From Bin80 sp965215475 (GTDB lineage: Bacteria > Bacteroidota > Rhodothermia > Rhodothermales > Bin80): a DNA stretch of 64,000 nt. Position numbers and translations under genes: made by a program. The stretch covers positions 434,001 through 498,000 of the forward strand of contig OZ244061.1 in the NCBI GenBank assembly GCA_965215475.1, written 5' to 3'. Below the pieces are notes generated by a model. That model made no database searches. It worked only from the letters and a program-made list of their open reading frames with translations, and was not told the DNA's origin. Of the stretch, positions 55,601 to 64,000 are shown piece after piece (within the stretch, counting starts at the first letter, position 1; every line of letters begins with the position of its first letter).

Positions 55601-58099
55601 AATCAGCAGGCCAATACGAGATCCACCACGACCACCTATGCCCATACAGGACTCTCGGCAGGTACCACGCGGCATTACCGGGTCAGTGCCATTAACTCAG
55701 TAGGCACAGGTGCAGCGTCCAATGTGGTGAGTGCGACCACAACTACCCCCGCGGCCACGGCCCCGGGTGCCCCGACGGGCTTGACGGCCACGGCCTCGGG
55801 CCCGACGACCATCAATCTATCCTGGACGGCGCCCTCCAATACGGGCGGTGCCGCGATCACGGGCTACCGAGTGGAAGTCTCACCCAATGGCACGGATTCC
55901 TGGACCAATCTGGTGGGGAACAGTACCACCACCACCTATGCCCATACGGGACTCACGGCGGGTACCACGCGGCATTACCGGGTCAGTGCCATTAACTCAG
56001 TAGGCACAGGTGCAGCGTCCAATGTGGTGAGTGCGACCACAACTACCCCCGCGGCCACGGCCCCGGGTGCCCCGACGGGCTTGACGGCCACGGCCTCGGG
56101 CCCGACGACCATCAATCTATCCTGGACGGCGCCCTCCAATACGGGCGGTGCCGCGATCACGGGCTACCGAGTGGAAGTCTCACCCAATGGCACGGATTCC
56201 TGGACCAATCTGGTGGGGAACAGTACCACCACCACCTATGCCCATACGGGACTCACGGCGGGTACCACGCGGCATTACCGGGTCAGTGCCATTAACTCAG
56301 TAGGCACAGGTGCAGCGTCCAATGTGGTGAGTGCGACCACAACTACCCCCGCGGCCACGGCCCCGGGTGCCCCGACGGGCTTGACGGCCACGGCCTCGGG
56401 CCCGACGACCATCAATCTATCCTGGACGGCGCCCTCCAATACGGGCGGCGCCGCGATCACGGGCTACCGAGTGGAAGTCTCGCCCAATGGCACGGATTCC
56501 TGGACCAATCTGGTGGGGAACAGTACCACCACCACCTATTCCCATACCGGACTGAGTGCGGGTACCACGCGGCATTACCGGGTGCGTGCGCTCAATTCGG
56601 TGGGAGCGGGAGCGGCGTCCAATGTGGCCACGGCGACCACCACTGCCCTCACGGCCCCGGGTGCCCCGACGGGCTTGACGGCCACGGCTGCAGGGCGAAC
56701 CATCATCAATTTATCGTGGACGGCGCCGACAGAAAGCGGGGGTGCGGCGATCACGGGCTACCGGGTGGAAGTCTCTCCCACAGGAACGGGGGACACATGG
56801 GCCGATTTGGTGGCCAATAGTACCACGACCACGTATGCGCATACGGGACTCAGTGCCAATACGACGCGGTACTACCGGGTGCGTGCGCTCAACGCGGTCG
56901 GGGCCAGTGATGCCTCCAATACCGCCAATGCCACCACGGATGGGATTACGGCCCCAAGTGCCCCCACAGGGCTCACGGCCACGGCCTCGGGGCAAACGAT
57001 CATCAACCTGCGTTGGGCCGCGCCGGCGGATGATGGCGGCGCCGCGGTTACCGGGTACCAGGTGGAGGGATCGGAGGATGCAGGATCTACCTGGATGGAT
57101 CTGGTGGCGAACACGGCGGCCACGACCTATTCGCATACCGGCCTCCCCCCGGAAACCACGCGGCAGTACCGGGTGCGTGCGATCAATGCGGTGGGTACGG
57201 GGGCGGCGTCGAATGTGGTGCGTGCGACCACGGAGGCGGCCACGGTGCTCTCGTTTGCAGGCGCAATCTCTTCGCAGCGCTACCCGGTGGACCTTGCCAT
57301 CGCAGCGCTGCTCCTTCCGACCGCCATCGGAGGAACTCCGCCCTATATGTATGCGCTCTCTCCCGAAACGCTTCCGGAGGGACTGTCGTTGGAGGACGGC
57401 ACGCTTGGGGGCACGCCCACCGCGGTCACGGCGTCACAGGGATTTACCTGGACGGTGACCGATGCCCTGGGGGCGGAGAGTACGATCGAATTTACGCTGG
57501 AGATCTACGAGATCACGTTTGTCACCACGGTCATGAATCAGTCCTATGATCGCGGGCAAGGGATTGATCCACTGATCTTGCCGGAGGTGACCGGGGGCAC
57601 CGATCCGGTTCAGTATACGCTCAATCTGTTGTCGCTTCCGAGTGGGCTGAGGTTTGATGCGTCCACGCGCACGATCGCGGGCACGCCCGTGCAGATCACG
57701 TCTCCGGTGGAGCTGACCTACAGGGCAACGGATGCCAAGGGGGCCCAAGCCAGCTTAACCTTTACCCTGGAAGTGGTCTCGCCGGTGGCGACCGAAGAGC
57801 AGAAGGAGCCTCCCCAGGAGCTGATCGTACATGCCAACTATCCCAACCCCTTCCATACGTCTACGAATCTGCTCTTTGATCTGCCGTGGCCGGCCGAAAT
57901 CAAACTGGACGTCCTGGATCTGACGGGCAGGCGGGTGTATACCCATCCAATGGTGCGCATGGCGGCGGGCAGAGAGCAGGTGATCACATTGGAGCAGGTT
58001 GCCCTCCCGGCCGGCGTCTATCTGTATCGGATGGTGGCCACCTCCATGGAACACGGCGCATCCGCCGTCAAGATCGGACACTTGATGAGAATGAGGTGA
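52641..58099 (+). CDS. Giant T9SS FN3-repeat protein, frame-split at a C11 tract
   Basis: As sequenced, this is two frames. The start (52641-52898) is ATG plus a hydrophobic signal-like MWLIGLSIFFGLTGG and a polar segment up to VIVPTKSPPP. The body (GTG at 52997, but open in frame from the C tract itself) runs 1700 residues without a signal peptide. Adding one C, or removing two, at 52828-52838 joins them into about 1800 residues. The body has 14 FN3 repeats, two He_PIG-like domains and a Por/T9SS sorting domain (ANYPNPFHTSTNLLFDL). The domain plan and C-terminus match the 45867-50750 protein, minus the protease domain. It is clearly more GC-rich than its neighbours. Either a phase-variable surface protein in its OFF state or a homopolymer sequencing error. 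Confidence 0.8.
52828..52838. repeat. Poly-C tract (11 C) in the FN3 gene
   Basis: Eleven consecutive C residues, between ACAAAAT and ATTTTTC, lie about 190 bases into the coding region. Length 11 puts the signal-bearing start out of frame with the repeat body; 9 or 12 would restore it. It is the only such run noticed in the window. Confidence 0.85.
55661..56580 (+). repeat. Three near-identical 300-bp tandem FN3 units
   Basis: The sequence repeats with a period of exactly 300 bases: the blocks starting 55681, 55981 and 56281 are identical for 60 bases, as are those at 55741/56041/56341. The only differences seen are single substitutions in the third copy (such as CGGTG to CGGCG at 56450 and CACCC to CGCCC at 56482). 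Codon-level identity shows recent duplication or gene conversion; repeat number probably varies between strains. Confidence 0.9.
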
Positions 58100-58152
58100 G
58101 GAGCAGGATAGCCTAATGCCCAAGTGAAAATCTCCGATTAACGGTTACTCAT

Positions 58153-58878
58153 TCATTCCACTTCTCTAGATTCGCCCTGAGTCGGTTGTATGACCCCAAG
58201 CACAGTAACCCCTGCATATACCCGATCACCGACTTTCATTTCAATTGATATATCAGTAGGAAATATGATATCCATACGTGATCCAAACCTGATTAATCCA
58301 AAACGTTCTCCTGCTATAGCTTCATCTCCTTCGGAAAGCTGATATGTAATCCGCCGTGCCAGGCGACCTGCAATTTGCTTAAATAAAAATCGTTTTCCTG
58401 ATAGATGCTCTATGCCGATCTGAGATTGTTCGTTGAAAGTAGATGCTTTAGGATGCCACGCCAGCCGAAACTCCCCTGATTTATATGCAACATATCGTAC
58501 CGTTCCAGTAACCGGAACTCGGTTTACATGAACATCCATTACGGAGAGAAAAATCGAAATCCTCCATGCTACCCCTCCAATGAACTGTGGTTCTTCTTCT
58601 TGGGCGATTTCCAAAATTTTACCGTCTGCAGGTGCAAGAATTAATGTATCCGAACCTGATGGTGCTGTGCGCTCTGGGTCCCTAAAAAAATAGGCAACCA
58701 TCAGTCCCAACCCAGGAAAAAAGAGTGGGGCAAAAATGAACTCAAGCAATTTCGGCATATCAGGAATCACGAGTATGAACCCCGCCACAATCAATCCTGT
58801 AACGAATGCTATGGAAACCAGTACTACCCCTTCTCGAGCAATCATGATTTTAGGAAAGTTATCTTGCGTATTCGTCAA
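58153..58878 (-). CDS. psd: Phosphatidylserine decarboxylase proenzyme
   Basis: A 241-residue short-form Psd that makes phosphatidylethanolamine from phosphatidylserine. Two N-terminal membrane helices (residues 18-65) are followed by YFFRDPERTAP, APADGKILEI, FLSVMDVHVNRVPVTG and the self-cleavage site IRFGSRMDI near residue 206, where the Ser becomes the pyruvoyl group. The Gly-Ser pair is intact. It is co-oriented with pssA, but the two are separated by the FN3/IS block, so it may lack its ancestral operon partner. The FN3 gene upstream ends 53 bases away, convergent. Confidence 0.9.
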   Translation of the reverse strand: MTNTQDNFPKIMIAREGVVLVSIAFVTGLIVAGFILVIPDMPKLLEFIFAPLFFPGLGLMVAYFFRDPERTAPSGSDTLILAPADGKILEIAQEEEPQFIGGVAWRISIFLSVMDVHVNRVPVTGTVRYVAYKSGEFRLAWHPKASTFNEQSQIGIEHLSGKRFLFKQIAGRLARRITYQLSEGDEAIAGERFGLIRFGSRMDIIFPTDISIEMKVGDRVYAGVTVLGVIQPTQGESREVE

Positions 58879-59362
58879 ACCGGTACGCCATCTTCAGATC
58901 ATTAAATCTTTATGGTGAGGTGCGGATCTTGAAAAATACAACAATTCCCACATGGTCGCATGAAAAAATGATACAAGCATCCCTGAAACTGTAAATGGGA
59001 GAAGGGGCGATGGAACAATATCCCGCTTGTGTATGAAATAAGTAAGAACGCAATGGCTCCGATAATTTACATCAATCAATACTTGATTCATATCCATACG
59101 GCAATCCCATTGGCAAAATACTACATCGTCTCTGATGAGGCATCGAGTTGAACGTAGAGGAGAGATCCATCTATTGCTTGGGCTCAAGTCGGTGCGCATT
59201 CGTTTGGCATAGGGATTCATTCTTTTTATATGGGATTCTCGGGCGAACACCTTGATTCTGTATTTGAAGATCAGGAGAGGTGTTCGTGAAACTTTTCTTT
59301 TTAAGGCTCTTCCATTGATCAAGTGGGTTTAATTTTTGATCCGATCATGTAGCTTCTAGGTA
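58879..59362. other. Divergent intergenic region, nothing recognised
   Basis: A 484-base gap between psd and the LptF/G gene. A 142-codon minus-strand frame (58894-59322) has no family resemblance and atypical composition, so I do not call it. It probably contains the promoters of both genes; no clear -35/-10, riboswitch or tRNA was found. Confidence 0.4.
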
Positions 59363-60796
59363 ATGACGCTCATTCACCGAATGGTTTTGAAACAACTACC
59401 CGGCCCATTTCTAGGTTGGTTGTTACTTCTTCTATTTCTTTTGCTGATGCAGTTTTTGATCAAGTTTCTGCCAGATCTGGCTGGCCGAGATCTGCCGATT
59501 GGGCTCATTCTGGAACTGATCACCTACAACCTTGCCTATATGGTTGTACTGGCCGTGCCTATGTCTGCACTTTTAGCTACTCTGATGGTTTTTGGCTCAC
59601 TTGCAGAATCGCGTACGTGGATTGTAATCCGTAATTGCGGCATCACCCTCTGGAGTTTTACCTGGCCTGTACTTGTTGCTGCCATCCTTCTCTGCTATGG
59701 CATGATTTACTTTAATAACGTACTGCTTCCAGAATCTAATTTCAGGGCACTTAACATGTGGCAGATCATTCGAAGTGCACGACCAGGATTCGAGTTGGAA
59801 CCTGGAGTTTTCTACCAAGAAATTGATGGATACAGTATTCTGGTCGGTCAGCGGGAAGATAATCTCCTGCACGACATCCTCATCTACGACTATACACAGG
59901 GTATCGCTAACGGATCAACGATTCGGGCAAAACATGGAGAATTAGTCCCCCAGGGGAATTCTCTGGATATGATCCTCAAAGAAGGTGAAATGCATCGACT
60001 ATATAGGCCTGAAGGGGTACAGCCTATAGAGCGGTATGAGAAACTTTCTTTTGAGCGGTTTCGCTTACCTCTTGATCTGAGTAAACTTGGCGTCCAAGCC
60101 AATGCTCAAACAAATGGATATCGCTCTGACCGATCTACTCCTGTAGACAGGATGTTTGAAATTGTTGATTCTCTCAAAGAACGACTAGCGAAACATACTT
60201 CTGAACTTTACACCAGTATGCCGAGTCCTATCTCCTCAGATGCAGTAGAAACCATTTGGTCGATGAACTCTGAACATGAAGTTCCCGAACCATTCATATC
60301 TCGCGGAGATCCCCATGGTGACTCTACTGCTCTACGTAGTATTCTTAGTGGCCTATCAACCGATCAAATCCGCCGAACATACCAGCAAGCACGCGATTAT
60401 GGTCAAAATGCTAGAAGCTCTGTCGCGAGTAAGGGGCGGAATTTCAAACAAACCGCCATTACGATCAATCGCTACCAAGTGGAGATCCATAAAAAATATT
60501 CGATCTCAATTGCCTGTTTCATCTTTGTCCTGATTGGAATACCACTTGGGTTGAGTGTTCGACGAGGTGGATTGGGAACCGCTTGCCTCCTAGCCGTAGG
60601 TATATTTCTTTTTTACTGGATCACCTTAGTTCAAGGAGAAAAACTGGCGGATCGAGAAATGCTTAGCCCTTGGCTAGGTATGTGGTTTGCAAATATTCTG
60701 ATTGGTGTGGCCGGTATTTGGCTCTTTATTCGAGTTACCCTTGACATGAGAGTTAAGCCTAGGTATGCCGTAAAACCTGAGAATCTTGATGTGTAA
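59363..60796 (+). CDS. LptF/LptG-family LPS export permease
   Basis: A 477-residue YjgP/YjgQ-family protein. Three N-terminal helices (residues 10-110, including LLLLFLLLMQFLIKFLPDL and LAYMVVLAVPMSALLATLMVFG in pieces), a large periplasmic beta-jellyroll-type loop (about 125-370, longer than usual), then three C-terminal helices (FIFVLIGIPLGLSVRRGG). This is the membrane half of the Lpt ABC exporter, which extracts lipopolysaccharide for transport to the outer membrane. Only one of the two subunits is in the window, and which of F or G it is cannot be told. Confidence 0.83.
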   Translation: MTLIHRMVLKQLPGPFLGWLLLLLFLLLMQFLIKFLPDLAGRDLPIGLILELITYNLAYMVVLAVPMSALLATLMVFGSLAESRTWIVIRNCGITLWSFTWPVLVAAILLCYGMIYFNNVLLPESNFRALNMWQIIRSARPGFELEPGVFYQEIDGYSILVGQREDNLLHDILIYDYTQGIANGSTIRAKHGELVPQGNSLDMILKEGEMHRLYRPEGVQPIERYEKLSFERFRLPLDLSKLGVQANAQTNGYRSDRSTPVDRMFEIVDSLKERLAKHTSELYTSMPSPISSDAVETIWSMNSEHEVPEPFISRGDPHGDSTALRSILSGLSTDQIRRTYQQARDYGQNARSSVASKGRNFKQTAITINRYQVEIHKKYSISIACFIFVLIGIPLGLSVRRGGLGTACLLAVGIFLFYWITLVQGEKLADREMLSPWLGMWFANILIGVAGIWLFIRVTLDMRVKPRYAVKPENLDV

Positions 60797-60940
60797 ATTT
60801 TTGACTCATTCATACACAGATTCGCTCCTCAAACATACCAAAACAATCATCTGTATTTGCAATCTGATCACCCACATGCTACTATTTCGCTTTTCATATG
60901 CCGTCATAGATCCACACTCCTTTATATCCACTCAAATGTC

Positions 60941-61615
60941 ATGCTCTATCTAGTTCCAACTCCGATCGGAAATTTGGCAGATATGACGTTTCGTGCCGTC
61001 AAACTCTTGAAATCAGTGGATCTTATCGCTTGTGAGGATACACGATCCTCCAGTGTACTCCTATCACATTACTCCATACACACTCCAACCATCAGCTATC
61101 ACAATCATAACGAACGTACACGTGCACTTCAACTTATTGAACGGATGAAAATCGGCCAACAGATTGCTCTCATCAGTGATGCCGGATCGCCAGGACTTAG
61201 TGACCCCGGATTTTATTTGACACGACAGTGCTGGGAGGAAGGTATCCCGGTGCAGGCTCTACCAGGAGCTACTGCACTCATTCCATCTCTTACATCCAGC
61301 GGCCTCCCCTCTGAACGATTTGTATTCGAAGGATTTCTTCCCGTACGAAAAGGACGCAAAAAGCGCTTGGAAGCGATCCGTGAAGAAACACGTACCGTCG
61401 TACTGTATGAAAGCCCGCACCGACTGATTCGCACCCTGACCGATCTGATTAATCTGCTGGGACCACAGCGAATGGGAGGAATCGCCAAAGAGCTTACCAA
61501 GAAATTCGAAGAGATTCATCGGGGATCTTTACAAGAACTACTGGATCGATATCATAAAAAACAATCCCTTAAAGGAGAGTTCGTAATTATTATTGCACCT
61601 CCAAAATTTCATTGA
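60941..61615 (+). CDS. rsmI: 16S rRNA C1402 ribose 2'-O-methyltransferase RsmI
   Basis: A 224-residue tetrapyrrole-methylase-fold enzyme that 2'-O-methylates C1402 of 16S rRNA. Motifs: LYLVPTPIGNLADMTFRAV at the very start, ACEDTRSS, YHNHNE, LISDAGSPGLSDPG, VQALPGATALIPSL and ASGLPS-like SSGLPSERFVFEGFLP. The start at 60941 (MLYLVPTP) is fixed by the family; the longer frame from 60857 adds no conserved residues. It ends four bases before the MBL hydrolase start, so these two are probably co-transcribed. Confidence 0.92.
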   Translation: MLYLVPTPIGNLADMTFRAVKLLKSVDLIACEDTRSSSVLLSHYSIHTPTISYHNHNERTRALQLIERMKIGQQIALISDAGSPGLSDPGFYLTRQCWEEGIPVQALPGATALIPSLTSSGLPSERFVFEGFLPVRKGRKKRLEAIREETRTVVLYESPHRLIRTLTDLINLLGPQRMGGIAKELTKKFEEIHRGSLQELLDRYHKKQSLKGEFVIIIAPPKFH

Positions 61616-61619
61616 TTTC

Positions 61620-62261
61620 ATGCCGATTACCCATGTAAAAAGCTTCACTCATGGCCCATTTGCCACCAATAGCTACGTCTGCAATCAAGGTTCTGAGGCA
61701 GTGATTGTAGATGCAAGCTGTTCAAATGACCAGGAAGAGATAGAGATCGCTGAGTACATTAAATCCAATCGTCTAACCGTAAGACATCTATTGCTCACGC
61801 ATGCCCATATTGATCATATTCTAGGATGCAGAGCATTATCAAAACGATTCAACCTTTTATGGCAATCTCACCCAGATACATCCATATGGCTTGAGGGAGC
61901 ACCTGCTCAGGCACTCCTGTACGGTTTTACCATGGAGCCCCTGCCAAAACCAGGAAAATGGATACAGGAACAGAATCTCATCACATTTGGGGAAGCGAAA
62001 TGGAGAATTCTTTATACCCCTGGACATGCACCTGGCTCTATATGCTTTGTTGATGACATGAGTCAATTTGTGATTGCGGGAGATGTACTTTTTCAACAAT
62101 CCATCGGTAGAACGGATCTGCCTGGAGGTGATATGGGAACCTTAATGAAATCAATTCATCAACAATTACTGCCTCTGCCCGATGAAATGATCGTCTACGC
62201 AGGCCATGGGCCACCAACCAAGATTGGTCTTGAGCGAATACAGAATCCATTTCTTCAGTAA
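61620..62261 (+). CDS. MBL-fold hydrolase (glyoxalase II-like)
   Basis: A 213-residue metallo-beta-lactamase-fold protein. FATNSYVCNQGSEAVIVDAS opens the fold; the metal motif is LLLTHAHIDHILG (H-x-H-x-D-H), then TPGHAPGSICF, FVIAGDVLFQQSIGRTDLPGG and YAGHGPPTKIG. These are the hallmarks of glyoxalase II-like thioesterases found widely in Bacteroidota; the substrate cannot be assigned. Start at 61620 (MPITHVKSF) is preferred. The stop overlaps the end of the convergent gene by seven bases. Confidence 0.87.
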   Translation: MPITHVKSFTHGPFATNSYVCNQGSEAVIVDASCSNDQEEIEIAEYIKSNRLTVRHLLLTHAHIDHILGCRALSKRFNLLWQSHPDTSIWLEGAPAQALLYGFTMEPLPKPGKWIQEQNLITFGEAKWRILYTPGHAPGSICFVDDMSQFVIAGDVLFQQSIGRTDLPGGDMGTLMKSIHQQLLPLPDEMIVYAGHGPPTKIGLERIQNPFLQ

Positions 62262-63367
62262 TCCCTGACGGCGGGATCGTCCACAAGGTCACGAACTTCT
62301 TGACCAGTCAACCGATCACCTAATCTCATGATCGAATGATAGACTAGCTCGCCCATTCGTTCATAGATCTCAAATTGATCGTCTCTATGATAATCCCCCA
62401 AACTCTGTGCCAAGATTCGTACATGATTGATATCGGCAATACGATCTTTGCTCATCACATTCAATAAGGCCTGAACTCGTCCATCACTCACGCGGACCCG
62501 ATGTGCCATTAAGGCTCTTTCTTCCCTACGGTATTGTGCAATTGCAGCAGGAGGAAGTACATCTTTCACCGCGTCAACAAAAGGAGTGTTTGCCTCATAT
62601 TCCTGTGGGCGATACACTTTGATGTTCCTGTGGTGGCTCTGCTGATCAAAATCTATTGGACGGAATCGGTAGTTGTATTTTTCCAAATCCGGAGTGATAT
62701 CCACGACAAAATTTCCAGTATGCATGTCTCCTAGAAGCTGTAAGAGGCAACGGGTGTCGAATTTAACAAACTGCTTGGCTAAGCGAACGAGATCAAACCG
62801 ATTTTCTGGCATCGCTGTAGCCAGAAAAACATCGCCAGGGACCCCTACAATGTGCTCTTCTATCGTTGTATTATCGCGAACAAAATATTCAATCCGGCTT
62901 GGGGAAAGTAAGTGCTCCAGTTCAAGCCCATAGATACGATTGGCATCGGTCCGCTTGACATAGTAGTAGTCAAAATTCTCATTGAGAGCATTTACAATCC
63001 TAACCCTGTAGGGGAGCGTATTTCCATATAAGCAGATATCCACTCGGTCAACATATAGATGCTGAATGATGGAAAGATCCCCGTGAGCCCGTAGATCTGC
63101 ATACGTGACCACCAAGTCATGATCAATTTCTTGCTGTTCATTGGGCGGGTAAATCACACTGGCCCAATGAGTATCCTGATCATCTTCATCATAAAGCGGT
63201 ACCGACTCAACATATCTGGCTAGATCCTTATAACGGACCCCCCTCGTCTTAAGTCTCCCATAGCGCTTCAGATATTCAGAGAGATCTTTGTTTAGGGAAT
63301 AGAAGGCTTTTTTTCGACTTACCAGATGTCGGTTAAGAGGACTGAAATCTGAATCAACGGGTTCCAT
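62255..63367 (-). CDS. Unrecognised 370-residue protein with kinase-like motifs
   Basis: I do not recognise a named family. The sequence has a pattern like protein or aminoglycoside kinases: YYYVKRTDANRIYGLELE at residues 134-151 (Lys and Glu in the beta3/alphaC positions), EEHIVGVPGD at 170-179 (hinge-like), GDMHTGN at 213-219 (catalytic-loop D-x-H-x-x-N) and PIDFDQQ at 237-243 (metal-binding D-F-D). There is no signal peptide or membrane helix. The N-terminal 120 residues show no motif. It stands alone, divergent from truA. A fold prediction would quickly show whether it is a true kinase, a pseudokinase or a phosphotransferase. Confidence 0.6.
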   Translation of the reverse strand: MEPVDSDFSPLNRHLVSRKKAFYSLNKDLSEYLKRYGRLKTRGVRYKDLARYVESVPLYDEDDQDTHWASVIYPPNEQQEIDHDLVVTYADLRAHGDLSIIQHLYVDRVDICLYGNTLPYRVRIVNALNENFDYYYVKRTDANRIYGLELEHLLSPSRIEYFVRDNTTIEEHIVGVPGDVFLATAMPENRFDLVRLAKQFVKFDTRCLLQLLGDMHTGNFVVDITPDLEKYNYRFRPIDFDQQSHHRNIKVYRPQEYEANTPFVDAVKDVLPPAAIAQYRREERALMAHRVRVSDGRVQALLNVMSKDRIADINHVRILAQSLGDYHRDDQFEIYERMGELVYHSIMRLGDRLTGQEVRDLVDDPAVRDY

Positions 63368-63498
63368 GGAATGTACTTCAGTTTATCAATGATTTATCGT
63401 TCAATAACAAGGGCAGTAAACAGCCTCATCGCTTTTGTGTACAAATATGCGACCAGAATGCTTCCAAAGTTCTGACCATCCTTTCGACTCCCTCTTCC

Positions 63499-64000
63499 AT
63501 GCCTGTGTATGCCCTACTATTAGAATATGATGGTTCAAAATATAGTGGATGGCAACGACAGAAAGATCAGCCTACAATACAACAGGATGTCGAGGAAGCC
63601 CTCCGAACATTTCTGCACTATGATAGACTCCAGATTGTTGGAGCTGGGCGGACAGACGCCGGAGTACACGCACGAGGGCAAGTGGCTCACTTTAAATGCC
63701 CATCCATCCCCGCTGATCAATGGAAGCGCCTTGTTCATGCACTGAATGGTTTGCTCCCTCCTTCCATTGCTGTTCGAGCAGCTGTGAAGACCTATGATGA
63801 GTTTCATGCACGCTATGATGCAAGGCGAAGAACGTATCAATATCATATTTCCTGTACCCCTATGGCTCTTGATCGGAATTTGCGGCTCTATGTCCCTGTT
63901 ACCTTAGATTTTGATCGCATGAATCGAACCAGCACCCAATTAGTTGGTACCCATCATTTTGGGGCATTCTGTCGAACACAGAGTGCAACGCTGAATCGTG
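63499..64000 (+). CDS. truA: tRNA pseudouridine synthase TruA (partial, runs off the end)
   Basis: The first 167 codons of TruA, which makes pseudouridine at positions 38-40 of the tRNA anticodon arm. The start MPVYALLLEYDGSKYSGWQRQ (split) is family-typical; the catalytic Asp is in VGAGRTDAGVHARGQVAHF (about residue 55), and later RRRTYQYHIS and THHFGAFCRT are conserved. The start at 63499 is fixed by this motif order. The gene continues beyond 64000. Confidence 0.92.
   Translation, partial: MPVYALLLEYDGSKYSGWQRQKDQPTIQQDVEEALRTFLHYDRLQIVGAGRTDAGVHARGQVAHFKCPSIPADQWKRLVHALNGLLPPSIAVRAAVKTYDEFHARYDARRRTYQYHISCTPMALDRNLRLYVPVTLDFDRMNRTSTQLVGTHHFGAFCRTQSATLNR

Noticed and set aside
55661..56580. 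Possible CRISPR array because of repeats
   Set aside because: The repeat unit is 300 bases, entirely coding, and has no spacers.
53290..57748. Long minus-strand ORFs such as 54053-54754 (233 codons)
   Set aside because: Antisense to the GC-rich FN3 gene, where few stop codons occur by chance; composition is Arg/Gly/Pro-rich with no domain.
58894..59322. 142-codon minus-strand ORF upstream of psd
   Set aside because: No domain, unusual composition, and it occupies the expected divergent promoter region.

Overview
The window looks like a chromosomal segment of a marine-type Bacteroidota/Rhodothermota bacterium; this assignment is an inference. Support comes from two giant proteins ending in Por/type IX (T9SS) sorting domains, a short bacterial-type phosphatidylserine decarboxylase with PssA, YhaO/YhaN, an ArsM/ArsS arsenosugar cluster, DUF1080 and DUF4159 proteins, and manganese/zinc permeases with fused winged-helix tails. 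Few genes have a clear Shine-Dalgarno sequence. No rRNA or tRNA gene and no CRISPR array was seen.

Layout. 13-841 is a wrecked P4/DnaG-like primase. 1199-5053 holds mpl and ccmF. 5074-8960 is a leftward manganese/zinc ABC operon with a DtxR-type palindrome just before it. 9160-11930 is an accessory strip: an internally deleted IS21, an orphan AAA ATPase and the 3' end of a group II intron. 12095-14350 is arsM, an AhpD-like gene and arsS. 14377-18908 is a two-subunit ABC exporter with RNase Z in the middle. 19013-23234 holds arginase, a DtxR/MntR regulator, mnmD and a two-subunit aconitase X. 23619-25299 is a type III restriction-modification locus collapsed by one deletion that joins the start of mod to the end of res. 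25452-29499 is a YhaO/YhaN (SbcD/SbcC-like) pair. 29795-33206 is a decayed ParA/ATPase locus closed by an intact IS1634-family element.

33327-44706 is a run rich in exported proteins: DUF2335, PhoD-like phosphatase, sulfatase, TolB-like propeller lipoprotein, a Tat-signal NIF3 protein, a DUF1080 glycoside-hydrolase-like protein, Gfo/Idh oxidoreductase, a Tat-signal HisC-like aminotransferase and DUF4159. It suggests scavenging of phosphate, sulfate esters or glycans at the cell surface.

The phospholipid genes psd (58153-58878) and pssA (44775-45593) face the same way but are separated by 12.5 kb. The interval holds two huge fibronectin type III (FN3) surface proteins and a chimera of two broken insertion sequences. 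The second FN3 gene has its signal-peptide start out of frame with its 14-repeat body across an 11-C homopolymer, which makes it a strong candidate phase-variable surface protein. Three FN3 units in it are virtually identical 300-bp tandem copies. The first FN3 protein carries a divergent subtilisin-like domain. The window ends with an LptF/G permease, rsmI, an MBL hydrolase, an unrecognised protein with kinase-like motifs, and the start of truA.
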